Notes: generated from the sequence alone by a model not told the origin. 64,000 nucleotides of DNA from Fervidobacterium pennivorans (GCF_001644665.1 NZ_CP011393.1:1014001-1078000), one strand, 5' to 3'. Positions 1 to 10,169 are shown, counted from the stretch's first letter. Translations and numbers: made by a program.

Positions 1-2
1 AT

Positions 3-1121
3 GGTTACATGCCACCGTCCACAGGGTACCTGAAGTGGTTCGACATTGTCAAATACGAACAAGGATTTGTCCTTCTTTTGCCTGTGGTTAAAGACGGAAA
101 TGTTTCAGTACCTGCGTTTAAACCGCTACCAAAACTATCTGCCGTCTTTCTTGAATACTCGAGATGGCTCGAAATAATGGAGATAAACACCGTTGGAGAA
201 CTAAATGAAGTGATTGCAAAAGGCGAACGAGCGGTAACTGATTTAATAATACTTGCAGAAGCACTCCATGAAAAAAGAATAGCTATGATATCTGAAGAGA
301 TTAAGAAAAAAGGTAACGTCAGATTGGTGCTTATCGCAGGTCCTTCATCAAGTGGAAAGACAACGTTTTCAAAAAGGTTGATGGTACAACTAAAGGCGAG
401 TGGTTTTAAGCCCGTCACTATATCCTTAGACGACTACTTTGTTGACAGGGAGAAAACACCTCGCGACGAAAATGGTAATTATGATTTTGAAGCACTTGAA
501 GCGATAGATGTTGATTTATTCAACAGAAACTTAGTTGACCTTTTCAATGGCAAAGAAGTTGAAATACCGAAATTCAATTTCGTTATGGGGAAAAGAGAGC
601 CAATGGGAACAAAGATGAAAATAGACAAGGATCAGATAATAATAGTTGAGGGTATACATGGACTCAATCCAAAACTAACAGAACTTGTGCCTGAAGAATT
701 AAAATTCAAAATCTACGCAAGTGCGCTCGCTCAGCTTAACTTGGATAACGTCAATAGATTACACACGACCGATGTGAGGCTTCTAAGAAGAATGGTGAGG
801 GATAGCAAGTTTAGAGGACACGATGCACTTGCAACACTAAGAATGTGGGATAGTGTGAGACGCGGAGAGGAAAGAAACATCTTCCCGTATCAAGAGAATG
901 CAGATGCGATGTTCAATAGCGCACTTATTTACGAAGTGTCTGTTCTCAAAATCTTTGCGGAACCTCTTCTGACGGTAGTTCCCGATGATGTTCCTGAATC
1001 AACGGAAGCTAACAGGTTATTGAAGATACTTGATTATTTCTTACCTATCACTAACATAGAAGACATTCCACGAACATCCATTATAAGAGAATTCATAGGT
1101 AGGAGCGCATTTAGGTATTAA
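3..1121 (+). CDS. Uridine kinase-like P-loop protein, 5' end cut by window
   Basis: The reading frame is open from the left edge, so the true start lies outside the window. A Walker A loop (GPSSSGKTTF) begins about 110 residues after the first in-window Met, followed by DDYFVDRE and VEGIHGLNP, which are typical of the uridine kinase / phosphoribulokinase family. The region before the P-loop fits the threonyl-tRNA-synthetase-like N-terminal part found in ~550-residue Thermotogae and Firmicutes homologues. These are annotated as uridine kinase-like nucleoside kinases; the real substrate is not established. A 30-39 nt gap separates it from the next gene, so the two may be co-transcribed. Confidence 0.85.
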   Translation, partial: GYMPPSTGYLKWFDIVKYEQGFVLLLPVVKDGNVSVPAFKPLPKLSAVFLEYSRWLEIMEINTVGELNEVIAKGERAVTDLIILAEALHEKRIAMISEEIKKKGNVRLVLIAGPSSSGKTTFSKRLMVQLKASGFKPVTISLDDYFVDREKTPRDENGNYDFEALEAIDVDLFNRNLVDLFNGKEVEIPKFNFVMGKREPMGTKMKIDKDQIIIVEGIHGLNPKLTELVPEELKFKIYASALAQLNLDNVNRLHTTDVRLLRRMVRDSKFRGHDALATLRMWDSVRRGEERNIFPYQENADAMFNSALIYEVSVLKIFAEPLLTVVPDDVPESTEANRLLKILDYFLPITNIEDIPRTSIIREFIGRSAFRY

Positions 1122-1160
1122 TTTCAAAAAAATTTAAGGAACCTTAGCGAGGTGAGGCTT

Positions 1161-1679
1161 GTGGAAAACCAACTTGGACCAACTGAAAGAAAATATCTTT
1201 TGGCAGTCTACTTAACACTAAACGAAATGGGATGGACCAGGCTGAAAAAGATATCAAACTTTTTAAGAGTTAAGATGCCTTCAGCAAAGCAATTTCTGGA
1301 AAGATTAGCAAGTGCAGGTCTACTTTATTACGAACACAGAGGAGGTATTTCTTTAACACCAGAAGGAAAAAGAATAGCTGTTGCAGAAAACGCACGGTTT
1401 AATGCCGTTAAGATATTCTTTTGTGAGATTTTACAACTTTCTTCAGAAGAAGCGGATGAAGCAGCATGGAACATATATTTCAACCTAAGTGAAAACACGG
1501 TGAATAAATTCTCAGACTTTGCAAGGTTTCTTTTTGAAGACGAAGGAAAAGAAATTGTCGAAAAGTTCAGGAAATTCTTATCACAGCCACGCAAAAAGTT
1601 AGCTCCCTGTCCATTAACAATGCATATCTCTGGTGTTGAAAATACCCAAGAGCGAACTAAGGAGGAAGCAGAAAAGTGA
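1161..1679 (+). CDS. DtxR/MntR-like winged-helix regulator
   Basis: About 172 residues. The N-terminal ~75 residues look like the winged helix-turn-helix of the iron/manganese-dependent repressor family (helix, then SAKQFLERLASAGLL as recognition helix, then a wing with YEHRGGISLTPEGK). The following region resembles a divergent dimerisation/metal domain, but a full set of metal ligands is not obvious, so metal dependence is uncertain. Two GTG codons are possible: 1152 lies inside the ribosome-binding site, while 1161 follows GAGGTGA with a 5-nt gap, so I chose 1161. It is translationally coupled to the next gene. No target operator could be identified. Confidence 0.7.
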   Translation: MENQLGPTERKYLLAVYLTLNEMGWTRLKKISNFLRVKMPSAKQFLERLASAGLLYYEHRGGISLTPEGKRIAVAENARFNAVKIFFCEILQLSSEEADEAAWNIYFNLSENTVNKFSDFARFLFEDEGKEIVEKFRKFLSQPRKKLAPCPLTMHISGVENTQERTKEEAEK

Positions 1680-1942
1680 TGAAGGATGATAAGTTAAACG
1701 TTCAAGAACCCGTTGAATACGATATTTTAGTAAAAATAAAAAAAGAAGACGTTCACATCCTAAACTATTTGCTTGAAGCTGAAGATAATGTTATGAACAT
1801 AAGGAGCTTCGAAGGTGAATATCTCAAAGTCATTGCTACAAAAGACACAGTAGTTGACGCAATCAGGCTTCTTGAAAATGTAAGAAGTTTAGTCGATTTG
1901 GAAATCGTAGCGTTAAAACCAAATAACGGAAGTGCTGGATAA
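1679..1942 (+). CDS. DUF4911 family small protein
   Basis: An 87-residue alpha/beta protein resembling the DUF4911 family known from Thermotogae; function unknown. Its ATG overlaps the stop codon of the upstream regulator by one base (TGATG), and AGGAGG sits 13 nt upstream. A GTG three bases earlier is an alternative start. The coupling and the terminator immediately downstream make it the last gene of the regulator's transcript. No membrane segments, signal peptide or catalytic motif are visible. Confidence 0.7.
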   Translation: MKDDKLNVQEPVEYDILVKIKKEDVHILNYLLEAEDNVMNIRSFEGEYLKVIATKDTVVDAIRLLENVRSLVDLEIVALKPNNGSAG

Positions 1943-1962
1943 TAACTTGCGTAAATAATGAA

Positions 1963-2000
1963 GACCCCAACACGTTTTTCTGTTGTTGGGGTTGTTTTTT
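1963..2000 (+). terminator. Rho-independent terminator
   Basis: CCCCAACA at 1965-1972 pairs with TGTTGGGG at 1984-1991, followed by a T-rich tract. It ends the transcript of the preceding regulator/DUF4911 pair. Confidence 0.85.
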
Positions 2001-2041
2001 GTTAATACTGCACGCTTATAGATTCTTTCAGGGGGGATAGT

Positions 2042-2620
2042 ATGGGGGTTGATTTCCAAGGGCTGAACTTACCTGTTCAATTCAAGGATTACATCTTACG
2101 GTCAGTTTCTTTAGATGATATCGAAAAGGCATACTTGATGCGCAAGAAAGTTACTGCAGAAAGCGATACGATACTTTCCGAACCTGACGAGATAACTATG
2201 GAAGGAATGACAAATTGGATAAAGAACTGGCTATCAATGGACAACAGGTTGTTTTTAGTTGCTGAATACGCTCATGACATCGTTGGTCAATTGTGGGTGT
2301 GGTTTTTGGATAACAAAAAGAAAACAGCGCATGTTGCCGAACTTGGGATGGAGATTATACTAGAACACAGGGGTAAAGGACTTGGTTCCAAATTTACGGA
2401 ATTGGCTATTGATTGGGCAAAAAATAACGGCGCTATCAGAATTGAAGCAGAAACCTTGGAAAAGAACATACCCATGCGAAAAATATTAGAAAAATATGGT
2501 TTCCAACTAGAGGGTAAAAAAAGCTGTTATCTTAAGAACCCTTATACTTACGAGAACGTGGTCATTTACGGAAAGATTTTAAATGAACAAAGGTGCATGG
2601 AACAGAACTTTCAAAGATAA
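2042..2620 (+). CDS. GNAT family N-acetyltransferase
   Basis: 192 residues with a single GNAT domain. The acetyl-CoA pyrophosphate loop is visible as EHRGKGLGSKF (R-x-x-G-x-G) near residues 108-118, after the beta-4 strand ELGMEII. The acyl acceptor cannot be predicted. The ATG follows a G-rich ribosome-binding site (AGGGGGG). It stands alone between a terminator and the next promoter, so it is probably monocistronic. Confidence 0.85.
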   Translation: MGVDFQGLNLPVQFKDYILRSVSLDDIEKAYLMRKKVTAESDTILSEPDEITMEGMTNWIKNWLSMDNRLFLVAEYAHDIVGQLWVWFLDNKKKTAHVAELGMEIILEHRGKGLGSKFTELAIDWAKNNGAIRIEAETLEKNIPMRKILEKYGFQLEGKKSCYLKNPYTYENVVIYGKILNEQRCMEQNFQR

Positions 2621-2655
2621 CGCATTACAAAAGTAATAGACTGTATTTCTTGAGT

Positions 2656-2684
2656 TTGTGAAAAACTACATAACCTAGTATAAT
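2656..2684 (+). promoter_or_regulatory. Sigma-A-type promoter for the adenosyltransferase operon
   Basis: TTGTGA (2656-2661), a 17-bp spacer and a perfect TATAAT (2679-2684), about 50 bp before the adenosyltransferase start. Confidence 0.7.
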
Positions 2685-2733
2685 AAGTTTTAGACGAGAC
2701 AGCCTTATTCTAAAAAATTTGGAGGGGACAATT

Positions 2734-3258
2734 ATGTCAATTACGACGAAAACTGGCGATATGGGAGAAACAAGTCTTGCAAACGGAGAACGCATATCAA
2801 AAGCACATCTTAGGGTTGAAAGCTATGGTACTGTTGACGAATTGAACTCATTTTTGGGGCTGGTCAAGCATTTCTTACCCGATTACGAAAGGGAAATCGT
2901 AGAACAGGTCCAAAGGGACCTTTTTAGACTGGCAGCCGAACTGGCAAAAGGAGAAAAATTTGTCAGGTTGATAAATGACGAAGACGTTGAAACGCTTACG
3001 AAATATGTTCACACCTATGAGGAAACTGTAAAACTTGATTCTTTCGTCCTACCGGGCGAAACTATTCCAAGCGCTTATTTAGATGTATGCAGAACAATTG
3101 CAAGGCGAGCAGAACGGCTCGTCGTACGTCTTTCAGAACAAGAACAAGTAAGACCAGAAATTATAAAGTATCTGAATCGTCTCTCTGATTTGCTTTACAT
3201 AATGGCTCGTTTCGTAGAAGGTAAACACTTAACAAAGATAAGGGGAAGTGAATTATGA
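2734..3258 (+). CDS. pduO: PduO-type ATP:cob(I)alamin adenosyltransferase
   Basis: 174 residues, a normal length for the PduO-type corrinoid adenosyltransferase that converts cob(I)alamin to adenosylcobalamin. Visible family motifs are TKTGDMGETSLANG at the N-terminus, the YGTVDELNSFLG helix, and CRTIARRAER plus YLNRLSDLLY near the C-terminus. An upstream TTG (2719) is possible, but GGAGGG sits 7 nt before the ATG at 2734, so I chose that. The gene overlaps the histidine ammonia-lyase start by four bases (ATGA). With the cobalamin riboswitch at 61754 it suggests real B12 use in this organism. Confidence 0.92.
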   Translation: MSITTKTGDMGETSLANGERISKAHLRVESYGTVDELNSFLGLVKHFLPDYEREIVEQVQRDLFRLAAELAKGEKFVRLINDEDVETLTKYVHTYEETVKLDSFVLPGETIPSAYLDVCRTIARRAERLVVRLSEQEQVRPEIIKYLNRLSDLLYIMARFVEGKHLTKIRGSEL

Positions 3259-4760
3259 AAATGTCAAGTACTGTAAACGCTCCCCATGTTACAATAGACG
3301 GTGAACATCTAACTTTGGAAGATGTTCATCTTGTAAGTCGGGAGCATGCCCAAGTTGCGATATCTTTAGAAGCTTACGAAAAAGTAAAAAAAAGTAGAGA
3401 AATTGTTCAAAGGTTTCTTGACGTGGGCAAACCCATATACGGTGTCAACACGGGATTTGGCGCGCTAGCAAATATTCGAATATCAAAGGAAAAACTCAAA
3501 GAGCTACAAAAAAACATAATTCTCTCACACTCTGCAGGTGTAGGTAATTATCTTCCTGAAGACTTCGTGAGAGCAATTATATTAATAAGAGCCAACGCAT
3601 TAGCTAAAGGACTCAGTGGTGTTAGACCGATAGTTGTGGAAAAACTCGTGGAGCTCTTGAACAAAAAAATAACGCCTGCTGTTCCGGAAATAGGTTCAGT
3701 TGGCGCAAGTGGTGATTTAGCTCCCTTATCGCACATTGCAATGGTATTAATTGGGGAAGGAAAAATCGTCAGAGATGGAAAAGCTGTTCTCTTCAATCCC
3801 TCAGATTATGGTTTCCAACCAATACATTTGGAAGAAAAAGAAGGTTTAAGTTTGATAAACGGGACTCAGTTCATGGCAGCACACTTAGCTTTAATCGTAC
3901 GTGACTTAGAAAAACTTATGAAGATAGCCACCTTAATTGCCGCTTCAAGTGTCGATGTACTTTTCGGAACTCCTGCAGCATTCGACGAAAGAATACAGCT
4001 CGCGAGACCGCATCCAGGTCAGATAAAAGTTGCACAGATGCTCAGGGAGTTTCTCGACGGAAGTCAAATCAGAGAGAGCCACAAAAACTGTGGGAAAGTG
4101 CAGGATGCTTACACACTGAGAACGATACCTCAAGTTTACGGAGCGGTCTTGGATACTATCGAATGGGTTAAAGAAGTTGTCCAGCGTGAAATTAACTCTG
4201 CTACTGACAATCCTTTAGTTTTCGAAGATGGAATCGTCAGTGGTGGCAATTTCCATGGAGAACCTTTGGCTCTTTGCGCAGATTACTTATCAATCGCATT
4301 AACTTCGATGGGAAATATGATAGAAAGGAGAATTGATAGATTAGTTAATCCAAAGGTCAACGAAGGTCTACCACCGTTCCTTGCTGGTGGCGAAGAAGGT
4401 CTAAACAGCGGTTATATGATTTGGCAATACACGGCTGCTGCCATATGTAACGAAAACAAGGTCCTTTCTCATCCAGCAAGTGCTGATTCTATACCGACTT
4501 CAGCTTATCAAGAAGATCACGTTAGTATGGGAGCTAATGCGGTTAGAAAGCTTAGGAAAATCTTTGACAACATTGTCTCACTAATTAGCATTGAAGCGAT
4601 GCTTGTTTCTGTTGCCTTAGATTCGCGAAGACCCTTAAGGAGTTCTTGTAAAATTGAAGATTTTTATGGTAAAATTAATGTAAGATTATCAGAAGATAGA
4701 TATTTTGGTGAGAATTTTGAGAAAGTTAAAGAAGTGATTCTTAAGGAGGTGTTTTCATGA
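3255..4760 (+). CDS. hutH: Histidine ammonia-lyase (aromatic amino acid lyase family)
   Basis: 501 residues, typical of histidine ammonia-lyase, which removes ammonia from L-histidine to give urocanate. The Ala-Ser-Gly triad that cyclises to the MIO cofactor is present at about residues 151-153 ([13 protein letters not shown]). YGVNTGFG near residue 62 and [11 protein letters not shown] are further family signatures. Tyrosine or phenylalanine lyase activity cannot be excluded by eye. Start and stop overlap neighbours by four bases on both sides, so it sits in a tightly coupled operon with pduO and a chemoreceptor. No hutU, hutI or hutG is in the window, so the degradation pathway is not complete here. 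Confidence 0.9.
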   Translation: MKMSSTVNAPHVTIDGEHLTLEDVHLVSREHAQVAISLEAYEKVKKSREIVQRFLDVGKPIYGVNTGFGALANIRISKEKLKELQKNIILSHSAGVGNYLPEDFVRAIILIRANALAKGLSGVRPIVVEKLVELLNKKITPAVPEIGSVGASGDLAPLSHIAMVLIGEGKIVRDGKAVLFNPSDYGFQPIHLEEKEGLSLINGTQFMAAHLALIVRDLEKLMKIATLIAASSVDVLFGTPAAFDERIQLARPHPGQIKVAQMLREFLDGSQIRESHKNCGKVQDAYTLRTIPQVYGAVLDTIEWVKEVVQREINSATDNPLVFEDGIVSGGNFHGEPLALCADYLSIALTSMGNMIERRIDRLVNPKVNEGLPPFLAGGEEGLNSGYMIWQYTAAAICNENKVLSHPASADSIPTSAYQEDHVSMGANAVRKLRKIFDNIVSLISIEAMLVSVALDSRRPLRSSCKIEDFYGKINVRLSEDRYFGENFEKVKEVILKEVFS

Positions 4761-6745
4761 GTTTGCGAGCAAAACTTATCTTGTCTTTGGTTTTGGTTGG
4801 CGTTGTTGCCTCAGTTGTGAGTGTCTTTGTCTCGGTGCTTGTATCTACTTCAGTAGTTAGGGACGCTGCAGCTCAAATTCAAACTCTTGTTTTGAGCTCT
4901 GTCAGAAAGGACGTAGAAATCTACATAAATAAAATTGTCAAACCGTTGTACGAATATTCAGCCAGTGGTGCTATATCACCGTACATGATGAATACAAGTG
5001 ACGAACTGGGAATCTCTCAACTGGGATGGGGTGTTAGAAACGCTTACAGTGCCCTAAACCCGAAGGGGTATTTAGATATCTTTGTGATTCTGCCAGATAA
5101 GCGAGTCGTTTCTAAAGATGGACTTGTCGGTGTTAAATTTCCAAGCGATGTAATTGAGAACATACTAACGAAAAAGAAAGAGTACGATATCTACATCCCG
5201 TATGAACACGGTGGCAAACAACTTATTCTGGTTGTGGCCGCTGTAAAAGATTTTGGAGAAAACGTTATTGGAGTATTGGCTGGATTGTATCCTTTAGATG
5301 ATTTACAAAAAATGGCTTCTAAAGTAAAGATAGGGAAATCGGGTTACTTGACACTTGCTTTTGGAACATTAACAGTTGCTCATCCAAAAGCAGAGTATGT
5401 TGGAAAACTTGACTTAACTAAAGAGGAAGCATTAAAAGAACTTGCACAGGCTATTATTTCAAAAACCAAAGGAAGTGTTGTTTACAACTTCAACGGGAAA
5501 AAATTCGCAGCATTTGAGAGGATAGGAAGTTACAATTTAACGGCCATAGGCATAATACCGTATTCTGAAGTCACAGATGCTGCTAAAAAGATTATAATGT
5601 CTGGCGTGTTTGCTGGAACAATCATTGCGCTTGGTGCAGCTTTGATTGCACTCTTTTTAACAGACACTATAACCAAACGTATCAACCATGTCGTTGAAGT
5701 TGCTCAGAAAGTTGCAAACAACGATTTAACAGCTGAAATTTCCGAAGATAAGCTTGGTAAAGATGAAATTGCTGAACTCGGTCGTGCATTTAAAATACTT
5801 ATAGGTAGCTTTAAGCAAACAGTTGGAGAGGTTATGAAACTTGGTGCACAGGTATCATCCGTTTCCTTCATGCTTGATGACCTTGCAAAGAATTCGGCTG
5901 AAGCAGCAATGGCATCCAAGGAAACAGTTCAGAAAACAACGCTTGAGGTCCAAGATATTGCGGCGGCAACACAAGAGGCAAACAGCGGTATGGAAGAGAT
6001 TGCCGCAGGTGCTCAAAACATAGCAAGATATTCAGAGAAACTATCCCAAAGTGCAGAACTTATGAAAGAAAATGTCACAACTGTTTCTCATAGAATGTCG
6101 GAAGTCGAGACATCAGTAGGTGAAATCAGAAGTGGTATGGGCGAATCATTAAATGCTATAGTTGAACTAACAAAATTCTCGAATCAGATAGGTGAGATAG
6201 TCGATACTATTTCGAGCATAGCGGAACAAACGAACTTGCTGGCACTAAACGCGGCAATAGAAGCGGCCCGTGCAGGAGAAGCGGGAAGAGGTTTTGCAGT
6301 CGTTGCGGACGAAATAAGAAAACTTGCCGAAGAGAGTAGGCAAGCAACTAAAAAGATAGCAGAGATACTTGGGAAAATAGGTGAGCAAGCGAAGAAGGTT
6401 GAAAAAGTGACGACAGGAGTAAGTCAAAAAGTAGATGGTTATGTTGCAACAGTTAAGGAAGCCGGAGAAAGTCTGAAAATGTTGATAGAAAAGATAGAAG
6501 AGGTTTCGAAGATGACAGCCGACTTGGCAGCAACGGCCGAAGAGCAGAGCGGCGCAACAGAGGAAGTCAGTGCTGCGATGGATAAAATCACTAAGAACAT
6601 CCAAGAAGTGGAACATGATATCGAGGAAATGGCAGCACAAATTGCAAATCAAGCAGAACAAGTTAACGAGGTTAAGAACTATTCAGACGAACTAGCAAAA
6701 GCTGTAAGTGATTTGAACGAGTATGTGAAAAAATTCAGGATTTAA
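4757..6745 (+). CDS. Methyl-accepting chemotaxis protein with extracellular Cache-type domain
   Basis: 662 residues. The order is: N-terminal membrane segment (residues ~9-33); an extracytoplasmic sensor of ~240 residues resembling a Cache domain; a second membrane segment (~276-300); HAMP (~301-355); and a long helical signalling domain. The conserved hairpin tip is at about residues 488-525 ([15 protein letters not shown], then [15 protein letters not shown]). It should bind a small ligand outside the cell and signal to CheA/CheW. The ATG overlaps the hutH stop (ATGA) and follows AAGGAGGTG, so it is co-translated with an amino acid lyase. A histidine or related amino acid ligand is only a guess. 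Confidence 0.92.
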   Translation: MSLRAKLILSLVLVGVVASVVSVFVSVLVSTSVVRDAAAQIQTLVLSSVRKDVEIYINKIVKPLYEYSASGAISPYMMNTSDELGISQLGWGVRNAYSALNPKGYLDIFVILPDKRVVSKDGLVGVKFPSDVIENILTKKKEYDIYIPYEHGGKQLILVVAAVKDFGENVIGVLAGLYPLDDLQKMASKVKIGKSGYLTLAFGTLTVAHPKAEYVGKLDLTKEEALKELAQAIISKTKGSVVYNFNGKKFAAFERIGSYNLTAIGIIPYSEVTDAAKKIIMSGVFAGTIIALGAALIALFLTDTITKRINHVVEVAQKVANNDLTAEISEDKLGKDEIAELGRAFKILIGSFKQTVGEVMKLGAQVSSVSFMLDDLAKNSAEAAMASKETVQKTTLEVQDIAAATQEANSGMEEIAAGAQNIARYSEKLSQSAELMKENVTTVSHRMSEVETSVGEIRSGMGESLNAIVELTKFSNQIGEIVDTISSIAEQTNLLALNAAIEAARAGEAGRGFAVVADEIRKLAEESRQATKKIAEILGKIGEQAKKVEKVTTGVSQKVDGYVATVKEAGESLKMLIEKIEEVSKMTADLAATAEEQSGATEEVSAAMDKITKNIQEVEHDIEEMAAQIANQAEQVNEVKNYSDELAKAVSDLNEYVKKFRI

Positions 6746-6763
6746 AATTTTGAAAATCACAAT

Positions 6764-6797
6764 CAAAAAACCCCCGCCAAAAAGTGCGGGGGTTTTT
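6764..6797. terminator. Bidirectional terminator between convergent genes
   Basis: CCCCCGC (6771-6777) pairs with GCGGGGG (6786-6792), with an A-run on the left and a T-run on the right. It can therefore end the chemoreceptor transcript (+) and the acidic-protein transcript (-). Confidence 0.85.
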
Positions 6798-6818
6798 GTG
6801 TTTATTCAATTTAACAAT

Positions 6819-7226
6819 TTACTCTTCTTCTTCCTCGTCGATTTCATCGAGAAGTTCTTCGTAATGTGGTTTCAATTCTTCCTCTTCCTCTTCTTCAAGG
6901 CTCTCTATGGTTCTTTCCTTTATCTCTTCTTTTGCTTGTCCAAGCGGGTGAGCAGGGTCTAATTTCCCAGAGAATATCTCTATTTTTTCTCCGTTCTCGT
7001 AGATATACTCTTTTGCATTTACTGGCGTCTTTAACACTTCAAGAACGGTTTGCATAACTTCCTCATCCAGGTCTTCGTTTTCTGGGAACTTGATAATAAG
7101 AGAACCATTTTCGAATTTTATTTCGCATCTCTTTTCTTCGACTATCCTTCTAAGTTCTTCATTTTTCAGTGCATAATCTGCTCGCTGTTCACTTACGGTC
7201 AGTTCCATAACGTAGTAGAACGACAT
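6819..7226 (-). CDS. Hypothetical acidic protein with poly-Glu C-terminus
   Basis: 135 residues, not recognised. The N-terminal half looks like a small alpha/beta fold; the C-terminal third is strongly acidic with two Glu-rich runs and ends in five Glu residues. AAGGGGTG lies a few bases before the ATG, which starts 3 nt after the rpsT stop, so it is co-transcribed with ribosomal protein S20. Compositional bias could mimic nucleic acids or bind basic proteins, but that is speculation. Confidence 0.7.
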   Translation of the reverse strand: MSFYYVMELTVSEQRADYALKNEELRRIVEEKRCEIKFENGSLIIKFPENEDLDEEVMQTVLEVLKTPVNAKEYIYENGEKIEIFSGKLDPAHPLGQAKEEIKERTIESLEEEEEEELKPHYEELLDEIDEEEEE

Positions 7227-7228
7227 TC

Positions 7229-7516
7229 TTACACCCCTTGCTCTTTAGCAGCAACGTAAGCTTTAACCTTTGCTGCTAGTCTTGATTTCCTCCTGCTTGC
7301 TTGGTTCTTGTGAATTGCGCCCCTTCTTGCCGCCTTATCGATAGCGCTTTGAGCTACTCTGAAGAGCTGTTGTACTTCTTCAACAGACTTGCCTTCAGCT
7401 ATAGCTTTGAGAACAGCTTTAATCTTGTTTTTCATACTGGTTTTGTAAGCTTTGTTGAGTATCCTTCTTTTCTCAGACACTCTTACACGTTTTGCCGCTG
7501 ACTTTGTGTTAGGCAT
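7229..7516 (-). CDS. rpsT: 30S ribosomal protein S20
   Basis: 95 residues, Lys/Arg rich, with the family's start ([12 protein letters not shown]) and the [14 protein letters not shown] motif near the C-terminus. It binds 16S rRNA in the small subunit body. The ATG follows AGGAGGG. The ~105-nt leader between metK and rpsT holds a small hairpin (CCCATC at 7571-7576 with GATGGG at 7581-7586). S20 is autoregulated in some bacteria, but nothing here proves that. Downstream is the acidic protein gene. Confidence 0.95.
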   Translation of the reverse strand: MPNTKSAAKRVRVSEKRRILNKAYKTSMKNKIKAVLKAIAEGKSVEEVQQLFRVAQSAIDKAARRGAIHKNQASRRKSRLAAKVKAYVAAKEQGV

Positions 7517-7621
7517 ATGAACAAATCCCTCCTACTTTTTCGTTTTTGGTTTTTTCTTCCTAATCGATTCCCCATCCTTAGATGGGACTTTTCTCACTCT
7601 CTATAATCCTAAAATAAATAA

Positions 7622-8812
7622 TTACAAATTGAACGCAGCTCTTAATTCTTTAACCATGTCGGTCTTTTCCCATGTGAAATCAGGGTCGTTCCTACCGAAG
7701 TGACCATATGCCGCTGTCTTTTTGTAAATTGGTCTAAGAAGATCAAGCTTCTTGATAATAGCTCCAGGTCTGAAGTCAAATAGTTCTGTTATTACTTTCA
7801 ACAGTTTTTCTTCGTCAACTTTTGCCGTTCCGAAGGTATTTATCATTATAGATACCGGTCTTGCAACTCCGATAGCGTAAGCAACCTGAATCATAAATCT
7901 GTCTGCCAAACCTGCTGCAACAATGTTCTTGGCAACGTACCTTGCAAAGTAATGTGCTGACCTATCGACTTTTGTTGGGTCCTTACCACTGAACGCGCCA
8001 CCACCATGGGGTATAGCTCCACCGTATGTGTCAACTATAATTTTTCTTCCCGTAAGTCCAGTATCCGCAGAAGGACCACCAAGGACAAAACGACCCGTAG
8101 GGTTTACGAGAATTCTCATCTTCTCATCTCTTAAGTTTTCAGGAATGACTGGATCAATTACATATTTCACAAGCGCTTCTTTAATTTCTGGAATTGTAAC
8201 ATCTGGTTCGTGCTGTGTAGAAATCAAAACTGTGTCAACTCTTATCGGTTTATCATTTTCGTCGTATTCGATGGTAACTTGCGTTTTACCATCTGGTCTC
8301 AAGAAAGGTACTGTTCCGTTCTTTCTAACTTCCGCAAGTTTCATGGCAAGTTTGTGTGCAAGCATTATTGGAAGAGGCATAAGCTCTTCTGTTTCGTTTG
8401 TTGCGTATCCAAACATCATTCCCTGGTCACCGGCTCCGATTTTTTCAAACTCATCTTCTGCTTTTTGACCTTCTTTGTACTCTGCTGCTTCGTCAACACC
8501 AAGTGCAATATCTGGTGACTGGCTGTGTATAGAAGAAAGAACCGCACAAGTTTCACCATCAAAACCGTACTTTGCTCTTGTGTAACCAATTTCAAGAACC
8601 GTCTTTCTTACAATATCTTGGACATCAACGTACGCCCTTGTCGTTACTTCACCTGCAACAATAGCAACACCTGTTGTGAGCAACGTTTCAACAGCAACAC
8701 GGGCTTTTGGGTCTTCTGCAATAATCGCATCTAAGATGGCATCACTAATCTGATCTGCCATCTTATCTGGGTGTCCTTCCGTAACACTTTCACTCGTGAA
8801 CAACCTTCTCAT
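7622..8812 (-). CDS. metK: S-adenosylmethionine synthase
   Basis: 396 residues, full length. It makes S-adenosylmethionine from methionine and ATP in the cytoplasm. Signatures seen: [17 protein letters not shown] at the N-terminus (ATP/methionine binding), [12 protein letters not shown] in the middle, and [16 protein letters not shown] as the phosphate-binding loop. The ATG overlaps the stop of the upstream small gene (ATGA), so it belongs to the hfq-hflX-M23 transcript. No SAM riboswitch is seen directly upstream, as expected for an internal operon gene. Confidence 0.97.
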   Translation of the reverse strand: MRRLFTSESVTEGHPDKMADQISDAILDAIIAEDPKARVAVETLLTTGVAIVAGEVTTRAYVDVQDIVRKTVLEIGYTRAKYGFDGETCAVLSSIHSQSPDIALGVDEAAEYKEGQKAEDEFEKIGAGDQGMMFGYATNETEELMPLPIMLAHKLAMKLAEVRKNGTVPFLRPDGKTQVTIEYDENDKPIRVDTVLISTQHEPDVTIPEIKEALVKYVIDPVIPENLRDEKMRILVNPTGRFVLGGPSADTGLTGRKIIVDTYGGAIPHGGGAFSGKDPTKVDRSAHYFARYVAKNIVAAGLADRFMIQVAYAIGVARPVSIMINTFGTAKVDEEKLLKVITELFDFRPGAIIKKLDLLRPIYKKTAAYGHFGRNDPDFTWEKTDMVKELRAAFNL

Positions 8813-9138
8813 CTCTCTGCCTCCCTTTCGTAAGTTTCTTTTGATATAAACTTTCCACCTTCTATTTCGATGCTCACTGGCTTATAAGAGCCAGTGAACT
8901 TTGCTCTTAGTTCAATCTTATTGGGACATTTTGAACCTACATAAATCTTCTCAATTTTGAAAGGTGCTGACCTGTTATCGTAATCTATTATAAAATCATA
9001 ACCAATACGTAGGTGACTTCTAAATAACTCTCCACATTTACTACACTTGATATATACAACTAAGGCGTTGGACTCCTTATAAAACGGGTTCTTTTCCAAA
9101 TCTGCTTCTGTTTTCTCTCTCTTTTTGAAGAAAAACAT
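8809..9138 (-). CDS. Hypothetical protein with a single CxxC
   Basis: 109 residues, not recognised. [12 protein letters not shown] segment (near residue 33) looks like half of a zinc ribbon; a later SKCPNK may add a third Cys. The rest is beta-rich. GTG 9147 overlaps the upstream stop, but AAGAAGG sits 8 nt before the ATG at 9138, which I prefer. It lies between an M23 peptidase and metK and is coupled to metK by a four-base overlap. Confidence 0.65.
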   Translation of the reverse strand: MFFFKKREKTEADLEKNPFYKESNALVVYIKCSKCGELFRSHLRIGYDFIIDYDNRSAPFKIEKIYVGSKCPNKIELRAKFTGSYKPVSIEIEGGKFISKETYEREAER

Positions 9139-9143
9139 ATGAA

Positions 9144-10157
9144 TCACCTTCTTTGAACGTTGAAAGAAAACTTTCCAACATTTCCAAAAGCATCACCTAT
9201 TTCGAGCACTACTTTGTAGGAGCTCATGTTATACTCTTTTACTCTGTTCACCTTGACGTAAGGGAGCAACTCATCACTATATAACTTGTAATATCCTTTA
9301 TAAATAAGTGATGTCATTACAGTGTGTTCGTCATACAGAGAATAAGGTTTCTCCCAATATTCCATAGGTAACCTGTCAAGTATTATATGATACACCAAGT
9401 CACCTGAAAAGTACACTTTTATTTCTTTAATTCCAAGTAAATTTTTTGCTAATTCTGTGTATGCTTCAGCAGCTATTTTTGGATATGTTCCGGAAAACTC
9501 GTATGTAGCATTTTCGGAATACGGGTATTCTTTACCATCTATTATCAAACTCTTCAAAATAATCCTCATTTGTACGGGTTTCAACAAACTTTTGTCAATA
9601 AAATCCAAGGGGTCATAGATGTTCTTTTCCTCTTTGTCTCGAACCTCGAAATGACAATGTGGTTGTGCGGCTTCACCGGTCTTCCCAGAATAACCTATTA
9701 CCTCACCTGCAGAAACTTTCCAATCGTCTGATAAAAACTCAACAACAATTCTTCTAGACCCGAACTCTTCTCTCAACATATTTGCCAATTTTTCATATTT
9801 CTCTGCAAACTGCGAAAGGTGAGCGTACAACGTCCTGTACCCATCTGTGTGCTCCAAAACTACAGTGTTACCATATATGTTATCCAAATCTATCTCCAAT
9901 CTTCTTACAAAACCATTATCAACAGCTTTAATAGGAATTCCTTCTTTTAGAAAAGTGCTAAAGTCTATTCCCGAATGGAAATGTGGAACCTTTCCAGTGG
10001 CTCGGAACTCCAAGAATGCAGCGGTAATATACGAACTATCTACGGGTAGTTGATACAAAGCTACGAGTAAAGATGGTACAAAAGCTATGAAAAAGAAGCT
10101 GACAAACAAAATAAATTTAAAGCGGTTTAAGGGATGTCTAACTTCTAATACCTCCAT
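9144..10157 (-). CDS. Membrane-anchored M23 family metallopeptidase
   Basis: 337 residues. One hydrophobic segment (residues ~13-36) acts as signal or anchor, followed by an M23/LytM-like zinc endopeptidase domain. The zinc ligands are visible as HSGID (His61, Asp65) and the HCHFEV motif near residue 170. Family members cut peptidoglycan cross-bridges or, if degenerate, activate amidases; here the ligands look intact. The C-terminal ~140 residues are a beta-rich extension of unknown role. GTG 10163 is possible, but AAGGAG is spaced 8 nt from ATG 10157. It sits 12 nt after hflX. Confidence 0.88.
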   Translation of the reverse strand: MEVLEVRHPLNRFKFILFVSFFFIAFVPSLLVALYQLPVDSSYITAAFLEFRATGKVPHFHSGIDFSTFLKEGIPIKAVDNGFVRRLEIDLDNIYGNTVVLEHTDGYRTLYAHLSQFAEKYEKLANMLREEFGSRRIVVEFLSDDWKVSAGEVIGYSGKTGEAAQPHCHFEVRDKEEKNIYDPLDFIDKSLLKPVQMRIILKSLIIDGKEYPYSENATYEFSGTYPKIAAEAYTELAKNLLGIKEIKVYFSGDLVYHIILDRLPMEYWEKPYSLYDEHTVMTSLIYKGYYKLYSDELLPYVKVNRVKEYNMSSYKVVLEIGDAFGNVGKFSFNVQRR

Positions 10158-10169
10158 GTTCACCTCTCC

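Noticed and set aside
7520-7621. SAM or S20-specific regulatory RNA in the metK-rpsT gap
   Set aside because: Only one 6-bp hairpin, no T-run, and no SAM riboswitch core; metK is an internal operon gene with its upstream neighbour overlapping it.
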